Shown: positions 17,398 through 26,575, numbered from the stretch's first letter. The stretch is DNA of 64,000 nucleotides from Oceanobacillus timonensis (GCF_900166635.1 NZ_LT800497.1:186001-250000); one strand, 5' to 3'. Made by a program: numbers and translations. The notes: generated by a model not told the origin, from the letters alone.

Positions 17398-18522
17398 ATG
17401 AAAATTATGTCCGTCTTTGGTACAAGACCTGAAGGAATAAAAATGGCACCTGTTGTGCAAGCGTTAGAACAAGATCCAGATATAGCGAGTATTTTTGTTA
17501 ATACAGCGCAACATAGAGATATGCTTGATCAAGTGCTACATTTATTTGGTATCACATCGGATTATGATTTAAATATTATGAAAAAGGGACAGTCACTGGA
17601 AGACTTAACGAATAGACTTATAGACGGGGTATCGAAAGTGATTGAGAAAGAAGAACCGGATTTAGTGCTGGTTCATGGAGATACAACAACGACATTCGTA
17701 GGCGCATATGCGGCGTATTTGCAACGAGTTCCTGTTGGTCATGTGGAAGCGGGCCTACGAACACATAATATATATTCCCCCTTTCCCGAAGAAATTAATC
17801 GTCAACTGGTTAGCAAAATCGCAACCTATCATTTCGCGCCAACGAACAGAAACAGAGAAAATCTACTAAGAGAAAATGTACCAGAGGAATATATTGAAGT
17901 CGTGGGAAATACAGTGATTGACGCTCTATTGGAAATTAGCCGTCGAAAAAGCAATCTTCCTGAAGAGCTTAAGAATATTTTGGCTACTGGTAAAAAAACG
18001 ATATTATTAACCACGCATAGAAGGGAAAATTTAGAAGCACTTCAATCTGTCTTCCGGGCTGTCCGTCGTATTGTCGATGCCAATGAGGATGTACAGGTTA
18101 TCTTCCCGATTCATAAAAACCCTGTCATTAGAGAAATAGCGCTTGATGAAATTGGCGGGAATGCAGATATTTATCTTATTGAGCCTTTAGAATATGAACA
18201 ATTTATACATGTCATGAAAAACGTCTATCTTATCATTACAGACTCTGGCGGCATTCAAGAAGAAGCCCCTGCGCTCGGTGTTCCGGTCTTGGTTGCAAGA
18301 GACACAACTGAACGTCCAGAAGGGGTGGAAGCTGGCACCTTGCGACTTGTAGGAACCTCAGAAGAGATGATTTTTCAAGCGTCCCAACGTCTACTTTTAA
18401 ATGAAGACAGTTATAAACTGATGAGCGAGATTCAAAATCCATTTGGACAAGGCGATTCAGCAAATAAAATTGTTGCGTATATAAAAATGAACGTTGGACA
18501 AGGACTACTGATTTCTAAGTAG
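17398..18522 (+). CDS. mnaA: UDP-N-acetylglucosamine 2-epimerase (non-hydrolysing)
   Basis: 374 aa from ATG 17398, with AAGGGGG upstream; TTG 17395 is an alternative start one codon earlier. The WecB/MnaA fold is evident from MSVFGTRPEGIKMAPVV at the N-terminus, LVHGDTTTTF, GHVEAGLRTHN, SPFPEEINRQ, the C-terminal TDSGGIQEEAPALGVPVLV and RDTTERPEGV. It interconverts UDP-GlcNAc and UDP-ManNAc in the cytosol. MnaA is normally tied to teichoic-acid linkage units, but here it lies within the exopolysaccharide operon, suggesting a ManNAc-containing polymer. A second housekeeping copy may exist elsewhere. Confidence 0.92.
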   Translation: MKIMSVFGTRPEGIKMAPVVQALEQDPDIASIFVNTAQHRDMLDQVLHLFGITSDYDLNIMKKGQSLEDLTNRLIDGVSKVIEKEEPDLVLVHGDTTTTFVGAYAAYLQRVPVGHVEAGLRTHNIYSPFPEEINRQLVSKIATYHFAPTNRNRENLLRENVPEEYIEVVGNTVIDALLEISRRKSNLPEELKNILATGKKTILLTTHRRENLEALQSVFRAVRRIVDANEDVQVIFPIHKNPVIREIALDEIGGNADIYLIEPLEYEQFIHVMKNVYLIITDSGGIQEEAPALGVPVLVARDTTERPEGVEAGTLRLVGTSEEMIFQASQRLLLNEDSYKLMSEIQNPFGQGDSANKIVAYIKMNVGQGLLISK

Positions 18523-18540
18523 TATGCGGGAGGATAGCAC

Positions 18541-19629
18541 GTGAGACGTTTCATTTTATTCATTGGTATTTGCTGTTTGATAGGAGGTTGTACGATGGAT
18601 GTTTCCAAAGAGTCGAACGAAACAGATAATAAAAATGTAGCTTTTATGAATAAGTGGTTAAGAAATGATAATGGTTTGCTAGCCACTTATATTCAACATA
18701 GCGATGTAAAGGATGAAGACTTGGTAGCAGGACGCGAGTCGCTTTCTGAAACACTGGGGCTTTGGATGATTTACGCATTAGAAAAAGGAGATTGCGAATT
18801 ATTTGCTGAAAGTTATAAACAGTTAAATACTTTTTTTCTGGAAAATGACGGTTTTGTACATTGGAAACTCACAGAAGATGGGATTAGTGAGGTGTCGACG
18901 AATGCGTTCATTGATGATATTCGAATTTCAAGTGCTTTGCTGGATGCTTATGAATTGTGGGGAGAAGAAGCATATGTAGATACAGCTAATACGATGAATG
19001 CATATGTTTCTGCAAATAATGTCAACATTGGTATATTCACAGATTTCTATGATCGGGAGGAAGGATATGCGTCTTCGAACATCACTTTATCGTATATTGA
19101 TATACAAGCCATGAACAAGATGGCTGAACAAGGCAGCTTAAATAGGCAGGTAGTAGAGAATACCACAAGTGTACTAACAGAAGCTCCTTTGCATAATGGT
19201 TTTTATCCGAAATCCTACAATGTTGAAAATGAGACATATGCATATGATTCCGACATCAACATGGTTGATCAAGTCATTACTGCCTATCATGATGCACAAG
19301 TCGGAAATTCATCTGAGGAACTTTTAAGCTTTATACAAGCGGAAATGTCGGAGAACGGGATTGTATATGGTATGTACGATCTGGAAACCAAAGAACCTGT
19401 TGTGGACTATGAATCCCCGGCTATCTATGGTTTTCTCGTTTTATATCTTTTGGAAGTGGATGAGGTTCAGACGGCTAACGACGTTTTTGACCGTATGAAA
19501 GCATTTCAAGTGACGAATGCAAATAGCGAATACGAGGGTGGATATTCCATTACAGACGGGGATACGCATATTTTTGATAATATCGTACCATTCATCGCAG
19601 AGCAATTCATGCAGCATCACAAGCAATGA
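18541..19629 (+). CDS. Glycoside hydrolase family 8-like lipoprotein (YdaJ-like)
   Basis: 362 aa starting with GTG 18541 (GGGAGGAT upstream). Lipoprotein signal with lipobox LIGGC at about 15-19. The mature part has the repeated helical pattern of an (alpha/alpha)6 barrel: RESLSETLGLWMIYALEKGD contains the E expected as catalytic acid in GH8, and TNAFIDDIRISSAL contains the conserved D-D-x-R-I. It resembles YdaJ of B. subtilis and the BcsZ-type glucanases that accompany processive synthases, and probably trims or releases the polymer on the outer membrane face. Last structural gene of the locus. Confidence 0.72.
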   Translation: MRRFILFIGICCLIGGCTMDVSKESNETDNKNVAFMNKWLRNDNGLLATYIQHSDVKDEDLVAGRESLSETLGLWMIYALEKGDCELFAESYKQLNTFFLENDGFVHWKLTEDGISEVSTNAFIDDIRISSALLDAYELWGEEAYVDTANTMNAYVSANNVNIGIFTDFYDREEGYASSNITLSYIDIQAMNKMAEQGSLNRQVVENTTSVLTEAPLHNGFYPKSYNVENETYAYDSDINMVDQVITAYHDAQVGNSSEELLSFIQAEMSENGIVYGMYDLETKEPVVDYESPAIYGFLVLYLLEVDEVQTANDVFDRMKAFQVTNANSEYEGGYSITDGDTHIFDNIVPFIAEQFMQHHKQ

Positions 19630-19775
19630 TAGGATGGATAACACGGTGACAGGAATCATTGATATTTCTTATGTCAGGGAGGAAATAGTTTTTAAGGAGT
19701 AGATTTAGCTGATAAATATATGAAGTAAACAGCCGTATTTTGACGTTATTCTAATATGTAAAGGGAGAAGATGCT

Positions 19776-20777
19776 ATGCTTCGTATTTCTATTATTGACG
19801 ATGAACATTTAGCATTACAATATTTGGATCTGCAGTTAAGTAAAATCGAAGGAGTGCATGTTACAGGCAAGTTTATGGATGCGAAAGATTTAATCAGTCA
19901 CGTTCAGGCACACAAGGTAGATGCTGTATTTCTTGATATACGTATGCCTTATGTCAAAGGAACGGATTTGGCCAAGCAGCTATTAAACATAAACCCTTCC
20001 TTATATATTGTGTTTGTTACGGCGTATAATGAATATGGAGCGGAAGCTTTTGAGATCAATGCAGTGGATTATATGTTGAAGCCTGTGAAGCAGGAGCGTT
20101 TGGCAGTAGCTGTACAGCGGATAAAAGAAAAACAGGCGATAGAACGAAACATGATGCCCGATAAATCAACATCGCTTATTAAGGATTTGGGAATGTTGCA
20201 AATATACCAGGGTGATATACGGGCAGATGTAAAATGGCGTACGTCTAAAGCCAAAGAATTGTTTGCTTACTTTATCCATAATCATGGTAAGACCATCTTG
20301 AAAAGGGAATTAATCGAATTGTTGTGGAGTAACCTTTTTTGGGAAAAAGCAAATGCGCAATTATATTCAGCGATATATCAAATTCGAAAGACTCTACAGC
20401 AAATTGATGCTCCTATTGAAATCATCAGTCAGGAAGAATTTTATCAAATTGATATGGATGATGATGTACAGATTCAATCTCATCAATTTAAGGTAGCGGC
20501 ACAGCGTTTGTTAACAGAAAAAGAAGTGGATATGGAACAATATTTTATGGTGCTGGAATGGTATCAAGGCGATTATTTAGCTGGATTAGGCTATTCATGG
20601 GCTGTTAATGAGAGGGAAGAGCTAAAAGAATTATGGCTCGAGCTTATTGATCGACTGACGGAGAATTTACCTCTCTATCAGAAAACATCTTCTTATAACG
20701 TTGCAAAATTAAAAAGGTTAACAGGTTTTGATACAGAAGCAGAAGGGATTATCAAAGATAAGTGCGGGGTGGTTTGA
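19776..20777 (+). CDS. Response regulator with SARP-like (BTAD) output domain
   Basis: 333 aa. A CheY-like receiver (1-118) has the acidic pocket D8-D9-E10, phosphoacceptor D54 in VFLDIRMP, T82 and K102. Then come a winged-helix segment (KAKELFAYFIHNHGKTILKR) and a bacterial transcriptional-activator (BTAD) helical domain to the C-terminus (QFKVAAQRLLTEKEVDMEQY, LEWYQGDYLAG). No histidine kinase is nearby. The SARP-like output suggests binding to 11-bp-phased direct repeats, and such repeats precede the operon at 14226. It lies 146 bp after the polysaccharide genes with its own GGGAGAAG site. Confidence 0.82.
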   Translation: MLRISIIDDEHLALQYLDLQLSKIEGVHVTGKFMDAKDLISHVQAHKVDAVFLDIRMPYVKGTDLAKQLLNINPSLYIVFVTAYNEYGAEAFEINAVDYMLKPVKQERLAVAVQRIKEKQAIERNMMPDKSTSLIKDLGMLQIYQGDIRADVKWRTSKAKELFAYFIHNHGKTILKRELIELLWSNLFWEKANAQLYSAIYQIRKTLQQIDAPIEIISQEEFYQIDMDDDVQIQSHQFKVAAQRLLTEKEVDMEQYFMVLEWYQGDYLAGLGYSWAVNEREELKELWLELIDRLTENLPLYQKTSSYNVAKLKRLTGFDTEAEGIIKDKCGVV

Positions 20778-21023
20778 TAATGCCTCTGGAAGAAGGGCGG
20801 CTAAGGTGTCTGTATATAAAGGAATGCGAAACAACGTTCGGACCGGCATATTTTTATTGAACCAAAGGAGGAGATTGCTCCCGATCAGGTAGAAAAGCAA
20901 AGTGGAGGAAAGCTGGCAACAGACTGAGGAAGAAAGCTGCATGGGCAGATGCATGTTTTCTTCTTCAATCTGTACCACCATGAACGGTTGGAGTATATAA
21001 AATATATCGTTCGTTTGTTAACA

Positions 21024-21050
21024 AAAAAAGAGAAGGGATACCTCTCTTAA
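21024..21050 (-). terminator. Terminator of gbsR
   Basis: On the minus strand AAGAGAGG-TATC-CCTTCTCTT followed by seven T residues overlaps the gbsR stop. The preceding stretch 20778-21023 has no gene that I can support. Confidence 0.6.
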
Positions 21051-21625
21051 TCTTTTTCGTCTACGTCTTCCACGGGTATATAGTTATAGATTTCGCCAGA
21101 TTTAGTGAGTTTTGTAAGTTTTTCCAACCAGCGATAATATATCATAGCATCATCAAGCTGTTGATAATCCAGCTTAGCTCTTTCCCGTAGTATTTCATCG
21201 GTTTCACTATCTTCCATCACTTCATTCAGTTGTTCCTGCGCTTTTTTAATATTACCCATAAACATACTCACTTCACGTTCCCATTTCATGCCAAAAAAAT
21301 GAGAGAAATAATTAAAGAAATTTTTTTCAGCCATGAAAGAATCTTTTCGTGAACCTTTCTGCCACACTTTTTGAACGATACCGATATCTTGAAGCTTTCT
21401 TACAGATGTGCTCATACTGGGTTTACTCATGCCTAGTGCTTCTTTCATTTCATCCAACGTAATGGGCTGATGTTTAAAATACATCATTCCATACAGGCGC
21501 CCGACTGAAGGGGTAACTCCATAAAAATCCATCGTTTCTGAAAATGTATTAACCATCAGGTTTTCAGCTTGGCTGATTTTTTCTTTGTTTTTTTCACCAT
21601 TAAAATGATTCTGATTTCCTTCCAT
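21047..21625 (-). CDS. gbsR: GbsR-type choline-responsive repressor
   Basis: 192 aa from ATG 21625, chosen for AGAGGTG five bases upstream; an extended start at 21688 lacks an RBS. MarR-like winged helix: LDEMKEALGMSKPSMSTSVR (HTH), then LQDIGIVQKVWQKGSRKDSF (wing), with the FFNYFSHFFGMKWEREV helix characteristic of GbsR. In B. subtilis GbsR represses gbsAB and opuB until choline is sensed. Here it is followed on the same strand, about 255 bp away, by the substrate-binding lipoprotein gene and lies divergent from gbsA/betA. Repeated TTTAACGAAGGA boxes in front of these genes are the probable operators. Confidence 0.85.
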   Translation of the reverse strand: MEGNQNHFNGEKNKEKISQAENLMVNTFSETMDFYGVTPSVGRLYGMMYFKHQPITLDEMKEALGMSKPSMSTSVRKLQDIGIVQKVWQKGSRKDSFMAEKNFFNYFSHFFGMKWEREVSMFMGNIKKAQEQLNEVMEDSETDEILRERAKLDYQQLDDAMIYYRWLEKLTKLTKSGEIYNYIPVEDVDEKD

Positions 21626-21838
21626 TACGGCACCTCTTTTATTAGGAACAATCAATAATTTCCGCTCTTCAATTTGTTTATAATTCATTAAACGTTTCTT
21701 ATATTTTATAATGAATCACTTGGGTATGCAACTTAGATTCACCAGGAGATGTGCAAAGATTGTAGTGGCTGCACACATGAAGAACATGTTTTAGGATTCG
21801 TTATAGGTAAAACGATGCTCCCACGTATTCTAGCAGGA

Positions 21839-21872
21839 AAAGAGACGAACTTATGCCAAGTTTCGCCTCTTA
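21839..21872 (-). terminator. Terminator after the betaine-binding lipoprotein gene
   Basis: On the minus strand AGAGGCGAAACTT pairs imperfectly with AAGTTCGTCTCT and is followed by TTTT. Confidence 0.45.
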
Positions 21873-21879
21873 TTTATGC

Positions 21880-22770
21880 TTATTCCATCCATTCGTTGAT
21901 TACATCCTGATTTTCTTCTACCCATTTTTCTGCACCCTCAATAGGGTTGTCTTCATTTTCTTTCACATAAACCATTAATTCACCAAGCTGCTCATCGTTC
22001 AATTGAAAGGTCTCCATCCAATTATTTACTTCTTTAAAGTCTTCGTTAAATCCTTCACGGGTTGCCATAAAAATTTCTTCTACTTCCCCATAGGTTTTGT
22101 TAGGATCCTCCAAAAACTTTAAGTCTACTTCTGAAAAAATAAAATGCGGTTTCCATAACGGTGCAACGATAGGTTCCTGGTTTTCTGCCGCGTTCCTAAC
22201 GGAGGTGATCATTGCTGCCTCGCTGCTCTCCACGAGATTATAATCCAAATCATATTCTTGAATGACGTCATCCGTTGTTAACATTGTTCCTGCGCCAGGT
22301 TCAAATCCTGTTATCTTGCCGTCAAATGTATCTTTGTTTTCATTTAAGTCTTCAATGCTATTGATGTCATCCATATGTGCAGGAACAGCCAACCCGACTT
22401 TCCCATTGTCGTACCAGGGCTCTTCGAAAAAATGAGCTTCATCTTTATATTCTTCATAATAATTCTTATCTTGTACTGGCAGCCAAATTTCTGGAGCCAC
22501 ATCTAAATCTCCTTCAGCTAATGCTGCCAACTGGGGCCCCATCTCAATCAGCATTAACTCCACATCATACCCCTCATCTTCGAGGATAGCTTTCCACAAA
22601 TTTGTAACAGCTATATTTTCAGGCCAATTAATCTGTCCAATCGTGATTGTATCTTTGTTTTCGTCTGTTGTGTTGCTTGAGCTATCTGCTTCGCTATCCG
22701 AACCGCAAGCTGTTAGTGCAAAAAATATAATCGTAAATAAAAATAGCTGACTTAGTCTTCGAAAATTCAT
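21880..22770 (-). CDS. Glycine betaine/choline-binding lipoprotein (OpuAC family), orphan
   Basis: 296 aa. Lipoprotein signal with lipobox LTAC (C22), then an OpuAC-type periplasmic-binding fold (IGQINWPENIAVTNLWKAIL near the N-terminus, APEIWLPVQ, GFEPGAGTM, IVAPLWKPHF). Tryptophans in NWPEN, IWLP and LWKPH fit the aromatic cage that holds quaternary amines. No ATPase or permease gene is adjacent, so it must work with a transporter encoded elsewhere or act as a sensor/scavenger. Its neighbours (GbsR, GbsA, choline dehydrogenase) suggest choline as ligand. A 24-codon ORF with a strong RBS immediately precedes it. Confidence 0.82.
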   Translation of the reverse strand: MNFRRLSQLFLFTIIFFALTACGSDSEADSSSNTTDENKDTITIGQINWPENIAVTNLWKAILEDEGYDVELMLIEMGPQLAALAEGDLDVAPEIWLPVQDKNYYEEYKDEAHFFEEPWYDNGKVGLAVPAHMDDINSIEDLNENKDTFDGKITGFEPGAGTMLTTDDVIQEYDLDYNLVESSEAAMITSVRNAAENQEPIVAPLWKPHFIFSEVDLKFLEDPNKTYGEVEEIFMATREGFNEDFKEVNNWMETFQLNDEQLGELMVYVKENEDNPIEGAEKWVEENQDVINEWME

Positions 22771-22793
22771 TAACTGTCATACACCCTTCTCAT

Positions 22794-22868
22794 TTAGAAT
22801 TTGGCAAACATTGATTTAAACACACCTTTGCCGGAAGTGCTATTGGCAATTTTTAATGAATGAATCAT
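22794..22868 (-). CDS. 24-codon ORF with strong RBS before the OpuAC-type gene
   Basis: ATG at 22868 is preceded by GAAGGAGGTCGAA, a near-perfect ribosome binding site, stronger than that of the lipoprotein gene that follows. It encodes a 24-residue basic peptide (starts MIHSLKIANSTSGKG, ends FKSMFAKF) with S/G-rich centre and a C-terminal amphipathic K/F segment. The stop is 24 bp before the lipoprotein start, so it is in the leader of that mRNA. It could be a regulatory leader peptide, a small membrane-active protein or a coupling ORF. The RBS overlaps the presumed GbsR box TTTAACGAAGGA. Confidence 0.5.
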   Translation of the reverse strand: MIHSLKIANSTSGKGVFKSMFAKF

Positions 22869-22875
22869 TTCGACC

Positions 22876-22887
22876 TCCTTCGTTAAA
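22876..22887. promoter_or_regulatory. GbsR-box candidate before the OpuAC-type gene
   Basis: Minus strand TTTAACGAAGGA, the same 12 bases found at 24645-24656 between gbsA and betA, and a related TTTAACAAACG...GCGAAGGA before gbsA. It overlaps the ribosome binding site of the 24-codon ORF. In B. subtilis GbsR acts as a roadblock downstream of its promoters, which fits this position. Confidence 0.4.
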
Positions 22888-23090
22888 TAAAATAAATACA
22901 TTCAAAAATTATTGAATGTTTCATTCTATTAACAGAGTAACGAAAGATTCTTTTTTGTCAAATTGGAAAATAATCTTTCGCTTGTTGTATCGTTGTCTTA
23001 GCAGTCATATCATCCATTTATATTTTTTTAGACGTTTGACAAGTAAATAAAAACATTGTTAGGATAACTTTATTAACAATATTAAATTTT

Positions 23091-23127
23091 TATTTAATAA
23101 ATTTAACAAACGATTTTAGCGAAGGAG
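23091..23127 (+). promoter_or_regulatory. GbsR-box candidate before gbsA
   Basis: ATTTAATAAATTTAACAAAC followed by GATTTTAGCGAAGGA immediately precedes the gbsA start. Its AATTTAAC core is shared with the site after gbsA (24621-24656). The placement between promoter and ribosome binding site is as expected for GbsR. Confidence 0.4.
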
Positions 23128-23134
23128 TGATGGT

Positions 23135-24607
23135 TTGCGTTTACAAAACATGTATATAAATGGGGAATGGATTAGAGCTAAATCTGGTCAAACAAGAGAG
23201 ATTATAAACCCTTATAATCAAGAAATCATTGCAACTGCTGCAGAAGGAAAGGAAGAAGATACCAGAGAAGCGATTCAAGCAGCAAGGAAAGCGTTTGATG
23301 AGGGCAGCTGGAGTACAATACCAGCGAATGAGCGCGGTGAGTTTGTTTATCAGATTGGTCAGTTGATTCGTCGTGATTCACAAGAATTGGCGGAATTGGA
23401 GACATTAGATACAGGGAAAACAATCCAGGAAAGCCGTGATGATATGGCTGATATCGCGAACGTTTTTCTTTATTACGGTGGACTGGCGGATAAACATGGT
23501 GGTGAAATGGTTCCATCACCGATACCTGATAGTGAAAGTAAAATTGTTCGCGAACCGGTTGGTGTTTGTGGTCAAATCACGCCTTGGAATTATCCTTTGC
23601 TGCAAGCGGCGTGGAAGATTGCGCCTGCACTGGCAGCAGGGAACACTATTGTGGTGAAACCGAGTGAAATTACACCGTTAACGACAGGGAAAGTCTTTCA
23701 ATTAATAGAAGAGGCTGGTATTCCAAAAGGTGTCGCTAACTTAGTGCTTGGTGCTGGCGCAGCTACTGGTGCAGAACTATCTGCTAATCCTCATGTTGAT
23801 TTAATTTCCTTTACAGGCGGTATAGAGACTGGAAAGACCATCATGCAAGCAGCGAGTCATAATGTGAAAAAAATTGCGCTCGAACTTGGCGGGAAAAACC
23901 CCAATATTGTTTTTGCTGATGCTGATTTTGAAACAGCAGTTGATCAGGCTTTAAACGCTGTGTTTTTCCATGCTGGGCAAGTTTGTTCTGCGGGATCCAG
24001 ACTTTTAGTGGAAGAAAGTATCCATGCTGATTTTGTAGAAGCCCTGATTGAACGAACCAAACGTATTAAACTGGGCAATGGTTTTGATGAACGTACACAA
24101 AGCGGTCCGCTTATTTCTGCAGAACATCGCGCTAAAGTGGAACAGTATGTGGATATAGGCGAAAAAGAAGGAGCCACATTAGCTGTCGGTGGGCAGCGTC
24201 CAGATGACCCGGAACTACAAAACGGTTTTTTCTATTTACCTACTATTTTTACAAACTGTACAAACGACATGCGCATTGTTCAAGAAGAAGTGTTCGGACC
24301 CGTATTAACAGTAGAAACCTTTCAATCCAAAGAGGAAGCCGTTAATTTAGCGAATGATACGATTTATGGTTTGGCGGGTGCCGTATGGACACAAGATTTG
24401 GATAAGGCTGATTTTATCGCAGCACGTTTGCGTATGGGTACTGTTTGGATCAATGACTTCCATCCTTATTTTGCGCAAGCACCCTGGGGCGGTTATAAAC
24501 AATCAGGCATAGGCCGTGAACTTGGCCAGCAAGGTATGGAAGAATATACCGAAGTGAAACATATTTATCGTAATAAACGACCTGAACCTATTCATTGGTT
24601 TGATTAA
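23135..24607 (+). CDS. gbsA: Betaine-aldehyde dehydrogenase
   Basis: 490 aa from TTG 23135 (GAAGGAGTG upstream), full length for the family. NAD-dependent aldehyde dehydrogenase: oxyanion/phosphate motif TPWNYPLLQAAW (149-160), Rossmann segment FTGGIETGK (226-234), general base E250 in ALELGGKNP, catalytic C284 in FFHAGQVCSAGSRL. The cysteine-containing segment and C-terminal WGGYKQSGIGRELG are typical of GbsA. It oxidises glycine betaine aldehyde to the osmoprotectant glycine betaine in the cytosol. The partner choline-oxidising enzyme is the GMC protein downstream, rather than the alcohol dehydrogenase GbsB used by B. subtilis. Confidence 0.93.
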   Translation: MRLQNMYINGEWIRAKSGQTREIINPYNQEIIATAAEGKEEDTREAIQAARKAFDEGSWSTIPANERGEFVYQIGQLIRRDSQELAELETLDTGKTIQESRDDMADIANVFLYYGGLADKHGGEMVPSPIPDSESKIVREPVGVCGQITPWNYPLLQAAWKIAPALAAGNTIVVKPSEITPLTTGKVFQLIEEAGIPKGVANLVLGAGAATGAELSANPHVDLISFTGGIETGKTIMQAASHNVKKIALELGGKNPNIVFADADFETAVDQALNAVFFHAGQVCSAGSRLLVEESIHADFVEALIERTKRIKLGNGFDERTQSGPLISAEHRAKVEQYVDIGEKEGATLAVGGQRPDDPELQNGFFYLPTIFTNCTNDMRIVQEEVFGPVLTVETFQSKEEAVNLANDTIYGLAGAVWTQDLDKADFIAARLRMGTVWINDFHPYFAQAPWGGYKQSGIGRELGQQGMEEYTEVKHIYRNKRPEPIHWFD

Positions 24608-24620
24608 TTTTTTTATCTCT

Positions 24621-24656
24621 TTCGTTAAAATTATATTTAACAAATTTAACGAAGGA
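24621..24656. promoter_or_regulatory. Inverted repeat between gbsA and the choline dehydrogenase gene
   Basis: TTCGTTAAA (24621-24629) and TTTAACGAA (24645-24653) form a perfect 9-bp inverted repeat with AT-rich centre. The right arm with following GGA matches the box before the binding-protein gene. A separate GbsR-controlled promoter for the next gene is likely. Confidence 0.45.
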
Positions 24657-24815
24657 ATAATTGCAAAAGATAAAATAACTTGTGAGATTGCGGGATTTCC
24701 TTAAGTACAAAGAAAATCCTGCTAATCTATGTCACTAGCAAAAGAAATTTTGATGAATGTTTTCTAAATTCCTTTGTATTTTCACAGTGAAACAGTTTTT
24801 AGGGAGGTATTTCAG

Positions 24816-26495
24816 ATGAATCAAACATATGATTATGTCATTATTGGCGGAGGTAGTGCAGGTTCTGTGCTCGGGAACCGCCTAAGTATAGATGAAAATA
24901 GCAGTGTACTTGTTCTGGAAGCAGGGCGCAGCGACTACTTTTGGGATTTGTTTATCCAAATGCCGGCGGCTTTAATGTTTCCGTCAGGTAATCGTTTCTA
25001 TGATTGGATTTATGAAACCGATGAGGAACCATATATGAATGGACGTCATGTCGCGCATGCCAGAGGAAAAGTACTTGGAGGATCAAGCTCTATAAATGGC
25101 ATGATATACCAACGCGGTAACCCAAAGGATTATGATCGATGGGGAGCTGACCCAGGTATGGAAAGTTGGGATTATGCGCATTGCCTTCCATACTTTAAGC
25201 GGCTGGAAACGGCTTTTGGATCTGATCCATCTGATGAGTATCGAGGCCACGGCGGGCCAATTAAATTAAAGCGTGGACCAGCCACAAACCCTCTATTTCA
25301 AGCCTTTTTCGATGCAGCTGTCGAGGCTGGTTATCATCGAACACCTGATGTAAACGGCTTTCGTCAAGAAGGATTTGGCCCATTTGACAGTCAAGTGCAT
25401 AACGGCAGACGCGTTTCTGCTTCACGCGCATATCTACGTCCGGCAATGCGTCGTAAAAATCTAACCGTGGAGACACGTGCATTTGTTACCAGTATTAATT
25501 TTGATGGTACTCGAGCCAATGGCGTAACCTATCAAAAAAATGGAAAGACCTATCATGTTAATGCAGGTGAAGTGATTCTTTCCGGTGGCGCATTCAATAC
25601 ACCGCAATTACTACAATTATCCGGTGTAGGAGACGCTAATCATTTACGTTCCCTTGGCATTAATCCGATTGTTGACCTGCCAGGTGTTGGTGAAAACCTT
25701 GAGGATCATCTCGAAGTATATATTCAACACGCTTGTCCAAAGCCCGTTTCAGAACAACCAAGCTTAAATAAAGCAAAAATGCCTTGGATTGGCTTACAAT
25801 GGTTACTCGGGCGTACTGGACCGGCAGCATCTAACCATTTTGAAGGCGGCGGGTTCGTCCGTTCAAATGAAGAGGTCGATTATCCGAATCTAATGTTCCA
25901 TTTTCTTCCGCTTGCCGTTCGGTATGATGGTCAAAAAGCGGATACAGCGCACGGATTCCAAGTACATGTTGGGCCGATGTACTCCAATTCCAGAGGGAGT
26001 TTAAAGATACGTTCGCGTGATCCTTTCCAGCATCCAAGCATCGTTTTCAACTATCTGTCTACTGAAGCGGATCGGCGGGAGTGGGTGGAAGCAATTAGAG
26101 TTTCACGTAACATTCTTTCCCAGCCGGCATTAGCGCCTTACAGTACTGGTGAAATTTCACCTGGTCCTTCGGTGCAAACCGATGAGGAAATCCTGAATTG
26201 GGTAGCAAACGATGCGGAAACAGCACTTCACCCGTCTTGTACTGCAAAAATGGGGCCCGCTTCTGATCCAATGGCGGTTGTCGATCCATTGACGATGAAG
26301 GTTCATGGATTAGACAATGTCCGGGTAGTGGACGCATCTGCTATGCCGCATACGACGAATGGAAATATCCATGCACCCGTGTTAATGTTAGCAGAAAAAG
26401 CGGCAGATATTATTCGGGGACAAGAACCAATGGAACCTGAGCATAAGGAATATTATCGTCATGGTGTTCATGCCGAGGACGCAGGAACAGCTTGA
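24816..26495 (+). CDS. betA: GMC-family choline dehydrogenase
   Basis: 559 aa from ATG 24816, with AGGGAGG eight bases upstream. FAD-dependent GMC oxidoreductase: N-terminal dinucleotide motif [22 protein letters not shown] signature [20 protein letters not shown], second signature [17 protein letters not shown], and the C-terminal catalytic region HPSCTAKMG with [17 protein letters not shown] (His and Asn pair). It oxidises choline to betaine aldehyde, passing electrons to the respiratory chain or oxygen. Association with GbsR and GbsA makes choline the substrate with good probability; other GMC alcohol oxidases share the motifs. Own promoter and operator upstream. Confidence 0.85.
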   Translation: MNQTYDYVIIGGGSAGSVLGNRLSIDENSSVLVLEAGRSDYFWDLFIQMPAALMFPSGNRFYDWIYETDEEPYMNGRHVAHARGKVLGGSSSINGMIYQRGNPKDYDRWGADPGMESWDYAHCLPYFKRLETAFGSDPSDEYRGHGGPIKLKRGPATNPLFQAFFDAAVEAGYHRTPDVNGFRQEGFGPFDSQVHNGRRVSASRAYLRPAMRRKNLTVETRAFVTSINFDGTRANGVTYQKNGKTYHVNAGEVILSGGAFNTPQLLQLSGVGDANHLRSLGINPIVDLPGVGENLEDHLEVYIQHACPKPVSEQPSLNKAKMPWIGLQWLLGRTGPAASNHFEGGGFVRSNEEVDYPNLMFHFLPLAVRYDGQKADTAHGFQVHVGPMYSNSRGSLKIRSRDPFQHPSIVFNYLSTEADRREWVEAIRVSRNILSQPALAPYSTGEISPGPSVQTDEEILNWVANDAETALHPSCTAKMGPASDPMAVVDPLTMKVHGLDNVRVVDASAMPHTTNGNIHAPVLMLAEKAADIIRGQEPMEPEHKEYYRHGVHAEDAGTA

Positions 26496-26575
26496 GATGG
26501 GGTGTCTTATCTAGAACTTTAACCTGTTTTGTTCTTACAATCTTTCAATTATACTGAGGAATAGTTTTCTGGGTG

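Noticed and set aside
20778..21023. Possible small ORF after the response regulator (begins MPLEEGRLRC)
   Set aside because: Short, quickly interrupted, no RBS and no recognisable similarity.
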